This document shows, piece after piece, positions 1-8,421 of a stretch of 64,000 bases of DNA (position 1 is the first letter of the stretch; each line of letters opens with the position of its first letter). The notes under the pieces were generated by a model. It was not told the DNA's origin and searched no databases. It saw only the letters and a list, made by a program, of their open reading frames with translations. The stretch lies in assembly GCF_030400225.1 (NCBI RefSeq), contig NZ_VJYB01000002.1:376207-440206 (forward strand), read 5' to 3'. The translations under genes and the position numbers were made by a program. The DNA is from Lactobacillus sp. UCMA15818 (GTDB lineage Bacteria > Bacillota > Bacilli > Lactobacillales > Lactobacillaceae).

Positions 1-1
1 C

Positions 2-82
2 GTTGTTGAGCTGGGGCTTTCACTTAATCAGATTGAAGAGTGTTTTCTCAGCTTGTGTGCCAAAAATGAGTCTGATTCTTAA
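2..82 (+). CDS. 3' end of an unidentified gene (partial)
   Basis: An open frame enters from the left edge and ends at TAA 80-82, giving a 26-residue tail that reads VVELGLSLNQIEECF and then LSLCAKNESDS. The palindromic repeat at about 135-172 follows as a likely terminator. The G(L/I)S-x4-I/E ending recalls the C-terminus of short YtrA-type GntR regulators, but 26 residues are too few for a firm call and the product is left unnamed. The sense-strand reading and stop are seen directly; the family suggestion is only inference. Confidence 0.4.
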   Translation, partial: VVELGLSLNQIEECFLSLCAKNESDS

Positions 83-132
83 GACAAGTTCATGAGATAC
101 AATTTTGAGAATATGTTTTTATCCAAAACAAA

Positions 133-225
133 ATAGGGACTGGGTCAAAAGTTAAATTTTGATTCAGTCTCTATTTATTACGAATAACCCTGTTGCATAT
201 TTTGACATTTATGTGCTTTAGAAAT
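133..225 (+). repeat. Interspersed repeat copy 1 (head plus degenerate tail)
   Basis: The head is an inverted repeat (GACTGGGTCAAAA, loop GTTAAA, TTTTGATTCAGTC) at 137-169, followed by T-rich DNA. The tail (ACGAATAA near 180, then a sequence like GACATTTATGTGC) matches the family seen best at 41991-42145 but is decayed. It lies between the partial gene and ppx, which converge, so it probably ends transcription from both sides. Confidence 0.7.
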
Positions 226-233
226 ACAGAATA

Positions 234-1163
234 TTATTGCTGCTTCTTATCTACGAAATCAAATAATGCACCTTCACGCAATCCATGGTTTGAAAATAGT
301 ATTTGTGGAATATGTAGTGTCCGCAGAATTAGGGAAATTGGCATAAGACCACCTACAATAACGTCAGCACGAGCCTTTGCAAGCCCCGGGATCTTCTCTC
401 GTTCACTCTTATCCAAGTCTACTAGTTCAGCAAAGATAGTAAAAGCAGCATCACTGCTCAGTGTAAAGCCATGAACGTCTGGCGGATTTTCGGCATCAAT
501 TTTGCGACGGGCAATCTTTGCCAAAGTACGATTACTTCCGCCCAGAACTACGAGGTTTGTCTTGTGAGCATCCACTAGCCAGTCAACATCTGTCAAGGCT
601 TTTTCTACATCAGTCATTGCGAGAAACAATTCAGAAGCTTTAATCTTGTTGTCAAGGTTGAACGCTTGAGAGATAGTTACGGATCCGAGTGGGAGACTTA
701 TTAGGTGTGCTACTTGCTTTTGCTTTACCAGAATCAATTCGGTACTTGCACCGCCCGTGTCAATAATTAGGCAATTCTTGCCAACATCGAGAGTCCGAGT
801 TACTCCCAAAAAGTCTAGATAGGCTTCGCGTTCACCGGTAATTACCTCGAAGTCAATGCCAACCTTTTCTTTTACAAGTTTCAAGAATTCCGCTTGATTG
901 GTTGCAACTCGAACAGCTGCAGTTGCCAAAGCTTCAATATGAAGATGAGGGATTTTTTCGTAAACCGTTTCAAATTTTTCAAGTGCATCAAGTGTCCGTT
1001 CAATAGGTTCTTTTTGAAGGACCTTTTCTGCACCCATGTTTTCTGAAAGACGAACCATTTCTTTTAATTGGTGAGTAACCTTGGTTGTACCATCATCATT
1101 GATCTGAGTTATAGTCATTCTGACTGAATTAGATCCAAGATCAATCACCGCAAAATTAATCAT
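234..1163 (-). CDS. ppx: Exopolyphosphatase, Ppx/GppA family
   Basis: A 309-residue protein of the Ppx/GppA family, which removes terminal phosphate from polyphosphate (or hydrolyses pppGpp in GppA relatives) using an actin-like ATPase fold. The signature phosphate-binding loop DLGSNS is at residues 8-13, the TGERE segment near 109-113, and the second loop DTGGASTEL near 135-143. About 310 residues is the usual length of the short form lacking the C-terminal HD domain. ATG at 1163 is chosen because AAGGAGG lies 8 bases upstream; a longer GTG reading from 1184 would start upstream of that ribosome site. It is the last gene of a three-gene operon and its ribosome site sits in the end of ppk. 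Confidence 0.93.
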   Translation of the reverse strand: MINFAVIDLGSNSVRMTITQINDDGTTKVTHQLKEMVRLSENMGAEKVLQKEPIERTLDALEKFETVYEKIPHLHIEALATAAVRVATNQAEFLKLVKEKVGIDFEVITGEREAYLDFLGVTRTLDVGKNCLIIDTGGASTELILVKQKQVAHLISLPLGSVTISQAFNLDNKIKASELFLAMTDVEKALTDVDWLVDAHKTNLVVLGGSNRTLAKIARRKIDAENPPDVHGFTLSSDAAFTIFAELVDLDKSEREKIPGLAKARADVIVGGLMPISLILRTLHIPQILFSNHGLREGALFDFVDKKQQ

Positions 1164-1167
1164 TTCT

Positions 1168-3327
1168 TTATTCCTCCTTACCACTACCGGGCAGTTGTGG
1201 AGAAACGTCGTGATGAGTCATCGGAATAAAAGTTGAAGTATTCCTTTTTTCTGCACGCTGCTGATCCAGTAGCAATTGATTTTTTTGTTCTGCCTCTTTT
1301 ATAAAGTGTTCTTGTGCATTCAGACGTGTATGACCACGACGATCTATATGTGTAAAGATATTGTCTTGCAACGTCCGTGTCTTAACATTATCATCCCACA
1401 TTGTCCCAAAAATTGAAATGATTTTCTGTCTGATATTATCATCTAATGCAGGAAATAGTAATTCTACTCTCCGATTAAGATTCCTAGTCATCATATCTGC
1501 ACTAGAAAGATAGACATCTTCATTTCCTTCGTTATAAAAGTAATAGATACGACTATGTTCAAGGAAACGGCCAACAATTGAATGAACTTCTATGTTGTCG
1601 CTAACACCGGGAATATTGGTCTTTAGACAGCATATTCCGCGAATAATCAATTGAATTTTGACGCCAGCCGCAGAAGCTTCATACAAATGCTCAATAATCT
1701 CCTGATCGGACAAAGAGTTCATCTTCATTTTGATGGTGGCTTTGTGTCCTGCTTTTGCAGCCAAGATTTCATCATCAATCTTTTTATTAATGAATGACCG
1801 AATACGCTTAGGGGAGATATGCAATTTATGGAAATATGGTGGCTCTGAATAACCTGACAGCATATTAAATAAATTAGAGGCATCGATTCCAATGTCGCCG
1901 TTAGCGGTGATAATTCCCATATCGGTATAGAAGTTAGCAGTCACATCATTATAATTACCAGTTCCAAGATGAATATACCTACGGATTCCATCATTGTCAT
2001 GCCGAATAACTAATGCAATCTTACAGTGTGTCTTTAATCCAACGAGACCATAAATTACGTGGCAGCCCATCTTTTCAAGCTGCTTGGCCCACCGGACATT
2101 GTTTTCCTCGTCAAAGCGAGCTTTGACTTCAACAAGCACGGTGACTTGTTTACCATGTTGTGCTGCGAGTCCCAGGTAATTAATAATCGGTGACTTGCCA
2201 GAAACACGATAGAGTGTCATTTTGATAGCTAACACATTTTGATCGGTTGCGGCCTGACCGATGAAGTTTACGACTGAGCCAAAGGAGTCGTAGGGATGGT
2301 GCATAAAGAAGTCTCTTTTTCTAATGGACGCAAAGAAATCTTTGTTGTCTGCTAACGCTGGATCAACAAACGGTCTGAATTTTGAATATCTTAATTCAGG
2401 ATGACCCTCGACCAGTCCAGGCAATTTTTTTAAGAAGGTCAAGTCAATCGGACCGTTAATTTCATAAACTGCTTTTTTATCAATATCTAAGGTTTCAATT
2501 AGTCTTGATTTTAATCGATTATGCATTGAGTTTTCAATTTCTAAGCGCATTACGCCACCGTGTTCGCGTTTTTTTAATTGCCGTTGGACTTCTCTGAGCA
2601 AGTCTGAAGTATCTTCTTCAGCAACATCTAGGTCCATATCGCGAATAACACGGTATGTAGAAGCATCACTGACTTTGTATCCAATGAAGAGATTACCGAT
2701 GAATTCCTTGATAATATCTTCAAGTAGCATGAAAGTATTTTCTTCATGCGGAAGTCTAATAATTCTTGCGAAGACATCAGGAATTCTTACGGTTGCGAAG
2801 CGTCGATGCTTTTTGTTATCAGTCTCGTGGAGACGGACTGCAATATTCAGTGAATTATTGCTGATGAATGGGAACGGACGAGAAGAATCATCAGCTAAAG
2901 GGGTCAGAACTGGATATAATTCATCGTTAAAATAACGTTGAATGAATTTATATTGTTCTGCAGTAGCCTCTGTTGCAGTAATTATCTTGATATTACTTTT
3001 TTCCAATTGTGGCATAAGCGAACGATTATATGTTGTATAACGGCGTGTAACCATCTCTTGTTCTTTTTCATTAATTTTATCGATTTGTTCTTTAGGAGTC
3101 ATTCCAGAAGCGTCTGTAGTTTCGATGTTTACAGAATACATCTTGTTCAATGAAGCAACTCTGACCATAAAGAATTCATCAACATTGCTTTGTGTGATTC
3201 CAAGAAAATTTGCGCGTTCAAGCAGGGGGTTCTCAGATTCACGAGCCTCTTCAAGGACACGTTCATTGAACTCCAACCAACTTAATTCGCGATTTTTGAA
3301 ATAAGTTTGCTTATCAAATTTGCTCAT
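1168..3327 (-). CDS. ppk: Polyphosphate kinase 1
   Basis: A 719-residue PPK1, the cytoplasmic or membrane-associated enzyme that reversibly transfers the gamma-phosphate of ATP to polyphosphate through a phosphohistidine. The N-terminal FKNRELSWLEFNERV segment, the catalytic region with IHLGTGNYND (His near residue 452), and the GRFLEHSRIYYF and SSADMMTRNLNRRVE motifs of the C-terminal phospholipase D-like domains are all visible. Length is normal for the family. It starts with ATG 4 bases inside the end of the upstream ppx-like gene (ATGA overlap) and ends 4 bases before ppx, so the three are translationally coupled. Pairing with exopolyphosphatases implies controlled synthesis and breakdown of polyphosphate. 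Confidence 0.97.
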   Translation of the reverse strand: MSKFDKQTYFKNRELSWLEFNERVLEEARESENPLLERANFLGITQSNVDEFFMVRVASLNKMYSVNIETTDASGMTPKEQIDKINEKEQEMVTRRYTTYNRSLMPQLEKSNIKIITATEATAEQYKFIQRYFNDELYPVLTPLADDSSRPFPFISNNSLNIAVRLHETDNKKHRRFATVRIPDVFARIIRLPHEENTFMLLEDIIKEFIGNLFIGYKVSDASTYRVIRDMDLDVAEEDTSDLLREVQRQLKKREHGGVMRLEIENSMHNRLKSRLIETLDIDKKAVYEINGPIDLTFLKKLPGLVEGHPELRYSKFRPFVDPALADNKDFFASIRKRDFFMHHPYDSFGSVVNFIGQAATDQNVLAIKMTLYRVSGKSPIINYLGLAAQHGKQVTVLVEVKARFDEENNVRWAKQLEKMGCHVIYGLVGLKTHCKIALVIRHDNDGIRRYIHLGTGNYNDVTANFYTDMGIITANGDIGIDASNLFNMLSGYSEPPYFHKLHISPKRIRSFINKKIDDEILAAKAGHKATIKMKMNSLSDQEIIEHLYEASAAGVKIQLIIRGICCLKTNIPGVSDNIEVHSIVGRFLEHSRIYYFYNEGNEDVYLSSADMMTRNLNRRVELLFPALDDNIRQKIISIFGTMWDDNVKTRTLQDNIFTHIDRRGHTRLNAQEHFIKEAEQKNQLLLDQQRAEKRNTSTFIPMTHHDVSPQLPGSGKEE

Positions 3328-4832
3328 TGTAATTGCCTCCGTTGTTTTAGAGTAGCTTTTAGGCCGAATACTTTTTCGAAAAGTTGAGCCTTATTGGTGA
3401 AGGACCATTGTTCTAAGGCAATATTCTGATTTGAATATGCAAAAATAATTAATTCTGTTTCGCGTAGTGATACTGAAATTTTTTGGATCTTTTCTTCACG
3501 TGAGTCGTCCAGAGCGTCTGCAATACGCAAAAGAGAAGATAACTTAGCCACCTTCATTTGAACATCTGGATTAAGGTTTTTAAAATGAACCTCGCTTGCA
3601 GAGGGGGCTTCACTGCTATGGTAACGCGCTATTTCAGCAATAATCAAATTTTCAGTATTTGATAGTCCCAGAACCTTTGTAGACTGCAAAATGTAAGCAG
3701 AATGATTGTAATGACCTTGTTGATTAATATAATTGCCAATATCGGCAAGAATACAAGATACATGCAGTAACAGACGTTCTCGTTTACCCAAATGATGCAG
3801 CTTTTTTAATTGATCAAACAAATGCAGAGCAATCATAGTAACATTTTCTCTGTGTGATTTGCTTGTAAGATAACGCGTGGCCATATTTTCAGCGGTGGTT
3901 AAAATTAGTTCATCGAAGTTTTGCTTTTTTAGTCCAGTACGTTGGACACGATCGATTGCGAGTCCATCGGAAACTGTGATGTCGGTCAAAATAATATTTT
4001 GTGCTTTAGTCAATTTGACAATTTGGTACAACAATAAAAAATATGAAGCAATACTTGTTATCTCATTTTCATCAATTTCAAAATAATCCATCAAAAATTG
4101 GTCAGAAGCATTGGTAACTTTTTGGTAGAGCATTTTAAATTCTTCAAGTGGCATAGTATAAGATGCTTGATCAGTTGGAATGAACTTTTTATTAATTATT
4201 AACGAATCTTGTAAAATCAGATTAGAAGACATGGTTTGATTTGCAAAAACATGTTTAAGATGTTCAAGCTTACTTCCAATGTAATCTTCAAGTAAAGCCA
4301 TCGGGTTACTTGTGCTAGGCTTTAGCGCTGCATTAACATCATAAAGTTGTGCTGAACCTAAGTCGATATTCCAAGTAGAAGTGAATTTTTGGTCACTGAA
4401 TTGAGATAAGGAAACTCGCTCAGAGCCAAGACTTAATAAGAATGTCAAGGAAGAACTAATTTTTTTAAAATTATCCAAATGTGTAATAATTGCAGCGGCC
4501 TTATAATAAGTTAGCTGGCTCGTGTTCAGCCAATGGACGCGTAATGTCGTACGAACATAGATTTGTTCACCTAAATAACGTGCACTGATTTCATCCAAGG
4601 ATTGCTGGTTACCCCAAAAGCGATAATTTTTGACACCATATTCCTTTAGAATGAGTAAGAAACCGTTAAGTGCCATTGTGATACCTTGGACATTATGTTG
4701 ATATTCATATGTGTGGTTGCTATAAAAATTAGATGTAACATCTTCTACAATTGAGAAATCGTTTAAATCAACGATAGAGAGTTTAAGTTGTCTCGGAGTC
4801 ATATAAATGATGCCATATAGCTTCTTTGCCAC
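3324..4832 (-). CDS. Ppx/GppA-like protein with degenerate active site and HD domain
   Basis: About 502 residues, matching the length of long-form exopolyphosphatases (Ppx/GppA actin-like domain plus C-terminal HD domain). The C-terminal part (near residues 355-385) reads ADIGNYINQQGHYNHSAYIL, aligning with the HEVGLNINHSG...HSAYIL region of E. coli Ppx/GppA, so homology is clear. The N-terminal DLGSNS loop is replaced by YMTPRQLKLSI and the conserved His of HE/HD is Ala, so catalysis is doubtful. First gene of the ppx-like/ppk/ppx operon, overlapping ppk by 4 bases. The GTG at 4832 has GAGGTG 6 bases upstream; an in-frame GTG at 4841 is the alternative. It may regulate polyphosphate metabolism (inference). 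Confidence 0.75.
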   Translation of the reverse strand: MAKKLYGIIYMTPRQLKLSIVDLNDFSIVEDVTSNFYSNHTYEYQHNVQGITMALNGFLLILKEYGVKNYRFWGNQQSLDEISARYLGEQIYVRTTLRVHWLNTSQLTYYKAAAIITHLDNFKKISSSLTFLLSLGSERVSLSQFSDQKFTSTWNIDLGSAQLYDVNAALKPSTSNPMALLEDYIGSKLEHLKHVFANQTMSSNLILQDSLIINKKFIPTDQASYTMPLEEFKMLYQKVTNASDQFLMDYFEIDENEITSIASYFLLLYQIVKLTKAQNIILTDITVSDGLAIDRVQRTGLKKQNFDELILTTAENMATRYLTSKSHRENVTMIALHLFDQLKKLHHLGKRERLLLHVSCILADIGNYINQQGHYNHSAYILQSTKVLGLSNTENLIIAEIARYHSSEAPSASEVHFKNLNPDVQMKVAKLSSLLRIADALDDSREEKIQKISVSLRETELIIFAYSNQNIALEQWSFTNKAQLFEKVFGLKATLKQRRQLQ

Positions 4833-4841
4833 AATATTCAC

Positions 4842-5283
4842 CTCAATTTTAGTTTCTAACTTAATATTAACAATTTTTTACTTTTTTTTAAAGAAAAGAT
4901 TGTGTAAATAATAGGTAAATGAAGTTCTTTACATAGCGGGGAAGCTTGGTAAATTAACTATGTTGGGGAGTGTGACAAAAGATGATAAAATTTAATTATT
5001 GACCCAGTACTTCTACAGAAAAATTCAATAGGAGTTTTTATATAACCAATTGGAGTATTTCAACTGACAAAATGAACTAATCATGGTAATATTCTATAAG
5101 GAAAGCGTGGCTTAAGTCGGTAGAATTTGTAGTTAACGGAGAAGCTTGGCTTATGGAACACGTTTATCCAAAGTCCATAAGGAGACTAGTTTAAAATTTA
5201 ATTTTTGACCTAGCCACTAAATTTACATCACCGTATATATAGAAGACCGTATAATAAGATAACCGATAGGAATGGGAATTTTC
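4842..5283. repeat. Intergenic region with two decayed interspersed-repeat copies
   Basis: This 440-base gap holds no convincing gene. Two decayed copies of the interspersed repeat lie in minus orientation. One is compact, about 4960-5010 (GGGAGTGTGACA followed by a head ending in TTGACCCAGTA). The other is fuller, about 5095-5216 (GGCTTATGGAACACGTTTAT in the tail, then a head like AAATTTAATTTTTGACCTAG). A TATAAT box at 5250-5255 lies about 30 bases before ddl and is its likely -10 element; no good -35 box is visible. Confidence 0.6.
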
Positions 5284-6423
5284 ATGGAAAAAAAGAAATT
5301 ACACATTGCATTGCTTTTTGGAGGTAACTCATCAGAACATGCTGTTTCGAAACGTTCTGCGCACAACATTTATGATGGAATGAATAAGGATAAGTACGAT
5401 GTTTCTGTATTTATGTTCACGAAAAAAGGCTACCTTTTAGGAAACAAAGATTCAATGAGAATTTTTAATGGGGAAGATGAGGATAAAGTTGTTGCTGAAG
5501 CAACCGCAACTGTTGATTTTTCTAACCCGCTTGCAAACATTCAAAATATTTCTGAAGTGAAAGATATTGATGTTTTCTACCCAGTTATTCATGGCAATAT
5601 GGGGGAAGATGGGACGGTTCAAGGCTTATTTAGGTTACTGAACAAGCCCTGGATTGGTAGTGGAATCACTTCTTCAGGTGTGTCTTTTGACAAGGATTTA
5701 ACAAAGCAGTTACTAACCCTTCATGGTATTCGCAATACAAAATACGTTGTGGTTACTCCAGAAAATCAAGCAGAATATACTTACGAAAAATGTAGCAAGG
5801 AACTTGGAGCAACAATGTTTGTCAAACCGGCGCGTCAAGGCTCCTCAGTTGGAATTTACAAGGTTGAAAATCAAGCAGAGTTTGATAAAGCTGTCAAAGA
5901 AGGTTTTCATTATGACTTTAAACTGCTTGTTGAAGAGGCAATTGATCATCCGCGCGAAGTTGAATGTTCAGTATTAGGCAATCGCAGTGCTAAGGCTTCA
6001 AAACTTGGTGCAATTAAGATACCAGATGACGATGTTTTCTATGATTACAATAACAAATTTGTCGATGCTTCAGGTGTTGAATTCCAGATGCCAGTCGAAT
6101 TACCAGCAGGTTTGACTGCAGAGATCAAGCAGATGTCGTTAGACGCTTTCCGTGTGTTGGATAATCGTGGCTTGGCACGGATGGATTTCTTGGTTGATAG
6201 CAATAATGTACCTTATTTTGGTGAAGTTAATACCTTGCCTGGATTTACAAATATCTCATTATATCCGCAATTATGGGCTGTATCAGGCATTAACTACAGT
6301 GATTTAATTGATCAATTAATTGAACTAGCGCTTGAAGAGTTTGATGATAACGCAAGACTGCATTATGATTTCGTTGATCTTGGAAAAGAAAAGTTACCAG
6401 AAAAAAAAGACGAGATTAAATAA
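5284..6423 (+). CDS. ddl: D-alanine--D-alanine/D-lactate ligase, Phe-type
   Basis: A 379-residue ATP-grasp ligase that joins D-Ala to a second D-residue to make the depsipeptide/dipeptide end of peptidoglycan precursors. Seen: GGNSSEH near the N-terminus, HGNMGEDG, VKPARQGSSVG, and EVNTLPGFT near the C-terminus. The specificity loop reads FYDYNNKFVDASG, with Phe at residue 259 where D-Ala-D-Ala enzymes have Tyr. In Leuconostoc and vancomycin-resistant lactobacilli this Phe (F261) marks D-Ala-D-lactate ligase activity. ATG 5284 is preferred over ATG 5272 because a GGA-rich site lies 7-12 bases upstream of it, while 5272 leaves no room. Single gene followed by a repeat. Confidence 0.95.
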   Translation: MEKKKLHIALLFGGNSSEHAVSKRSAHNIYDGMNKDKYDVSVFMFTKKGYLLGNKDSMRIFNGEDEDKVVAEATATVDFSNPLANIQNISEVKDIDVFYPVIHGNMGEDGTVQGLFRLLNKPWIGSGITSSGVSFDKDLTKQLLTLHGIRNTKYVVVTPENQAEYTYEKCSKELGATMFVKPARQGSSVGIYKVENQAEFDKAVKEGFHYDFKLLVEEAIDHPREVECSVLGNRSAKASKLGAIKIPDDDVFYDYNNKFVDASGVEFQMPVELPAGLTAEIKQMSLDAFRVLDNRGLARMDFLVDSNNVPYFGEVNTLPGFTNISLYPQLWAVSGINYSDLIDQLIELALEEFDDNARLHYDFVDLGKEKLPEKKDEIK

Positions 6424-6657
6424 AAGTGATATCTGAGTTGGTATGATTTCGCGGTAGTGTGCATATTGTGCTTCACTAGGAGAACTTGTAGTCGCCTAGT
6501 TTTGAGAGAATATGTTTATTGTGAATCAATTAAGAGTTGGGGCTGGGTCAAAAGTTAAATTTTGATTCAGCTCCTTTATTTATTCCGTATAAACGTGTTT
6601 CATAAGTCAAAACTCTCCGTCTAACTTTTTTAAGGCAGTACACTTATGGCACACTCC
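6424..6657 (+). repeat. Interspersed repeat copy and flanking intergenic DNA
   Basis: No gene is seen between ddl and tag. The head palindrome (GGGCTGGGTCAAAA, loop GTTAAA, TTTTGATTCAGCTCC) is at about 6540-6574, then the tail with CCGTATAAACGTGTTTCATA, CTCCGTCTAACTT and CACTTATGGCACACTCCC up to 6652. This is a plus-orientation, nearly full-length copy whose head probably terminates ddl. The stretch 6424-6535 may be a further decayed copy in the opposite orientation. Confidence 0.75.
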
Positions 6658-6731
6658 CATCTTTTTTTGTTAGTATTAGAGAAGATAGCTAATTTTTTGC
6701 GTATATTTTTACATGGTGAAGGAGGAATTTG

Positions 6732-7301
6732 ATGAGATGTTCGTGGGCAATGGGGAATGATTTATTGATGGCGTATCATGATAAGGAGTGGGGGGTTCCA
6801 AAAAAGGATGATGCAGTCTTATTTGAGATGCTTTCACTTGAAATAATGCAGGCCGGTTTGAAGTGGGAAGTGATCCTGAAAAAGCGAGCTGGTTTTAGAG
6901 CTGCTTTTTATGATTTTAAGATACAAAAAGTTGCAGAGATGACCGAAGAAGACGTTCAACAGTTGATGACTAACAAAGAAATTATCCGTAATCAGCGAAA
7001 AATTCGGGCCATTATTAAAAATGCACAAAATTTACTTAGATTAAAAAAAGAGACAGGATTTGATTTTGGCGAATATCTGTGGAATTTTATTGGAAATAGG
7101 CAAATTATTAACCACTGGGAATTTGGTGAAGAAGTACCTGCACAAACGGCACTCTCGCAAAAAATCGCAAAGGATATGAAGAAACAGGGTTTTGCATTCG
7201 TTGGGCCAACGATTATTTATTCGTTTATGCAGGCAATAGGAATGGTTGATGACCATCTAGTAAATTGTGAAATAAAAAAAGATAATGTGGGCAGTAAATA
7301 G
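6732..7301 (+). CDS. tag: DNA-3-methyladenine glycosylase I
   Basis: A 189-residue TagI, which excises 3-methyladenine from alkylated DNA in base excision repair. The Zn-binding residues of the family are all present: Cys3 in MRCSW, His16 in YHDKEWG, and His175 and Cys179 in DDHLVNC. The catalytic Glu37 lies in SLEIMQAGLKWEVILKKR. Length and motif spacing match E. coli Tag. ATG 6732 is chosen because GAAGGAGG is 6 bases upstream; an in-frame TTG immediately precedes it. It appears monocistronic, ending before the convergent palindrome at 7410. Confidence 0.95.
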   Translation: MRCSWAMGNDLLMAYHDKEWGVPKKDDAVLFEMLSLEIMQAGLKWEVILKKRAGFRAAFYDFKIQKVAEMTEEDVQQLMTNKEIIRNQRKIRAIIKNAQNLLRLKKETGFDFGEYLWNFIGNRQIINHWEFGEEVPAQTALSQKIAKDMKKQGFAFVGPTIIYSFMQAIGMVDDHLVNCEIKKDNVGSK

Positions 7302-7409
7302 CCTTATGGGACAAGAATGTAACTTTACAATTCAGAGTAAGAAACATCTCCATTCCAGTACTCTTGAACTAATTTAATTTTGAATTCACATGTATATTTG
7401 GACATAAAA

Positions 7410-7457
7410 AAGTGCTCTATAATAATTAGATTTTTGTCTAACTATTATAGAGCACTT
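7410..7457. terminator. 48-bp palindrome, bidirectional terminator, family with a second copy at 19309
   Basis: Arms of 21 bases (AAGTGCTCTATAATAATTAGA, then TTTTTG, then TCTAACTATTATAGAGCACTT) differ at one pair. A and T runs flank the stem, so it can terminate both tag and the convergent usp operon. An almost identical palindrome, inverted, lies at 19309-19356, so this is a repeated element and not just a local terminator. Confidence 0.8.
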
Positions 7458-7509
7458 TAAGGTTTAAACTTTAACTAGTTTCATAGAAAATTGGATAAAC
7501 TAGCCAACT

Positions 7510-7980
7510 TTATTTTTCAGGTTTTTTGTTATCTAAATTCGTTCTAACAACAAGGACATCACAACTCGCAGTCCTTGTGACATACTCTGTGACCGAACCC
7601 AAAAGCAAGCGTTCGACTGCATTTAGACCGGTAGCACCAATCATAATTAAATCAGTTTTTAATTCAGTGGGTTTGTCTTTAGCGATAATAGTCTTCGGTG
7701 CACCATATTCGATAGAATAAGACACATTCTCAACGCCTTCAGCCTTGGCATCGCTAATATATTTTTCAATCTTTTTTTTGGCAGTCGCAACAACTTCGTC
7801 CACCATGCTGGCATCATAACTTGAAATATTTTGGAAGGCACGTGTGTCAACAACATGGAGTAACTCTAGGTGTGCTTCTTTGCCATTTCTCTTTGCAACA
7901 GCAACGGCTTTTTCGAAGGCCAATTCAGCCTCCTCAGAACCATCGACAGGTACTAGAATATTTTTATATTGTTGTAACAT
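7510..7980 (-). CDS. Universal stress protein, UspA family (ATP-binding type)
   Basis: A 156-residue single-domain Usp. It begins YKNILVPVDGSEEAELAF and carries the ATP-binding signature G-x2-G-x9-G-S (GATGLNAVERLLLGS, near residues 115-129), so it belongs to the nucleotide-binding branch. The cytoplasmic role in stress survival is known only generally. ATG 7980 is chosen for AAAGGGTG 6 bases upstream; an upstream in-frame start would add eight residues that are not Usp-like. It is the second gene after a small membrane protein, downstream of the 6S-like RNA. That layout matches the lacto-usp arrangement of lactic acid bacteria. Confidence 0.92.
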   Translation of the reverse strand: MLQQYKNILVPVDGSEEAELAFEKAVAVAKRNGKEAHLELLHVVDTRAFQNISSYDASMVDEVVATAKKKIEKYISDAKAEGVENVSYSIEYGAPKTIIAKDKPTELKTDLIMIGATGLNAVERLLLGSVTEYVTRTASCDVLVVRTNLDNKKPEK

Positions 7981-8060
7981 ACAAATCACCCTTTCATCTT
8001 TCACCCTTATTTTACTGCAATTTACTAGAAATTTAAAGCAAAATGATAGATTATAGTGAA

Positions 8061-8351
8061 TTAATTCTCAATATAGCTAAGCATTAAAATTGGTAAGATT
8101 GGAATAATTGCTACATCAAGAATTAGGATAACGGATACGAATACCTGATTATTGAGTAACAGACTTATAAAGGTTAAAGATGCAAGCAGCAGTAGAAGTA
8201 TGCCAGTAACTTGAATAATAATTCTTAAATCTGTATGCTTTTCAGGATGAAAGAGCATAAATGGTTTATTCTTGTGTTTCAGTAAATATAAGCCAATAAA
8301 AAGCAACAGTATTCCAAGTATAGATATGAATAAATTTATGATTGTACTCAT
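8061..8351 (-). CDS. Small three-helix membrane protein of unknown function
   Basis: A 96-residue hydrophobic protein with three predicted transmembrane helices, at about residues 3-22, 46-68 and 70-92, and a basic loop (HKNKPFMLFHPEKH) after the first. No catalytic motif is visible and I do not recognise a named family. It precedes usp, and a hypothetical gene plus usp is the arrangement described for the lacto-usp RNA locus. ATG 8351 is taken as the start; GTG 8357, closer to GAGG, is an alternative. Confidence 0.7.
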   Translation of the reverse strand: MSTIINLFISILGILLLFIGLYLLKHKNKPFMLFHPEKHTDLRIIIQVTGILLLLLASLTFISLLLNNQVFVSVILILDVAIIPILPILMLSYIEN

Positions 8352-8421
8352 CGTCACAATTCCTCACAAACAATATTAGTGTGCGCTGTAATTTTTTGCA
8401 TAGCAAAGAAGTTTATATACG

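Noticed and set aside
4862-5270. Possible small gene between ppx-like and ddl
   Set aside because: No open frame with a ribosome site; the sequence is decayed repeat DNA.
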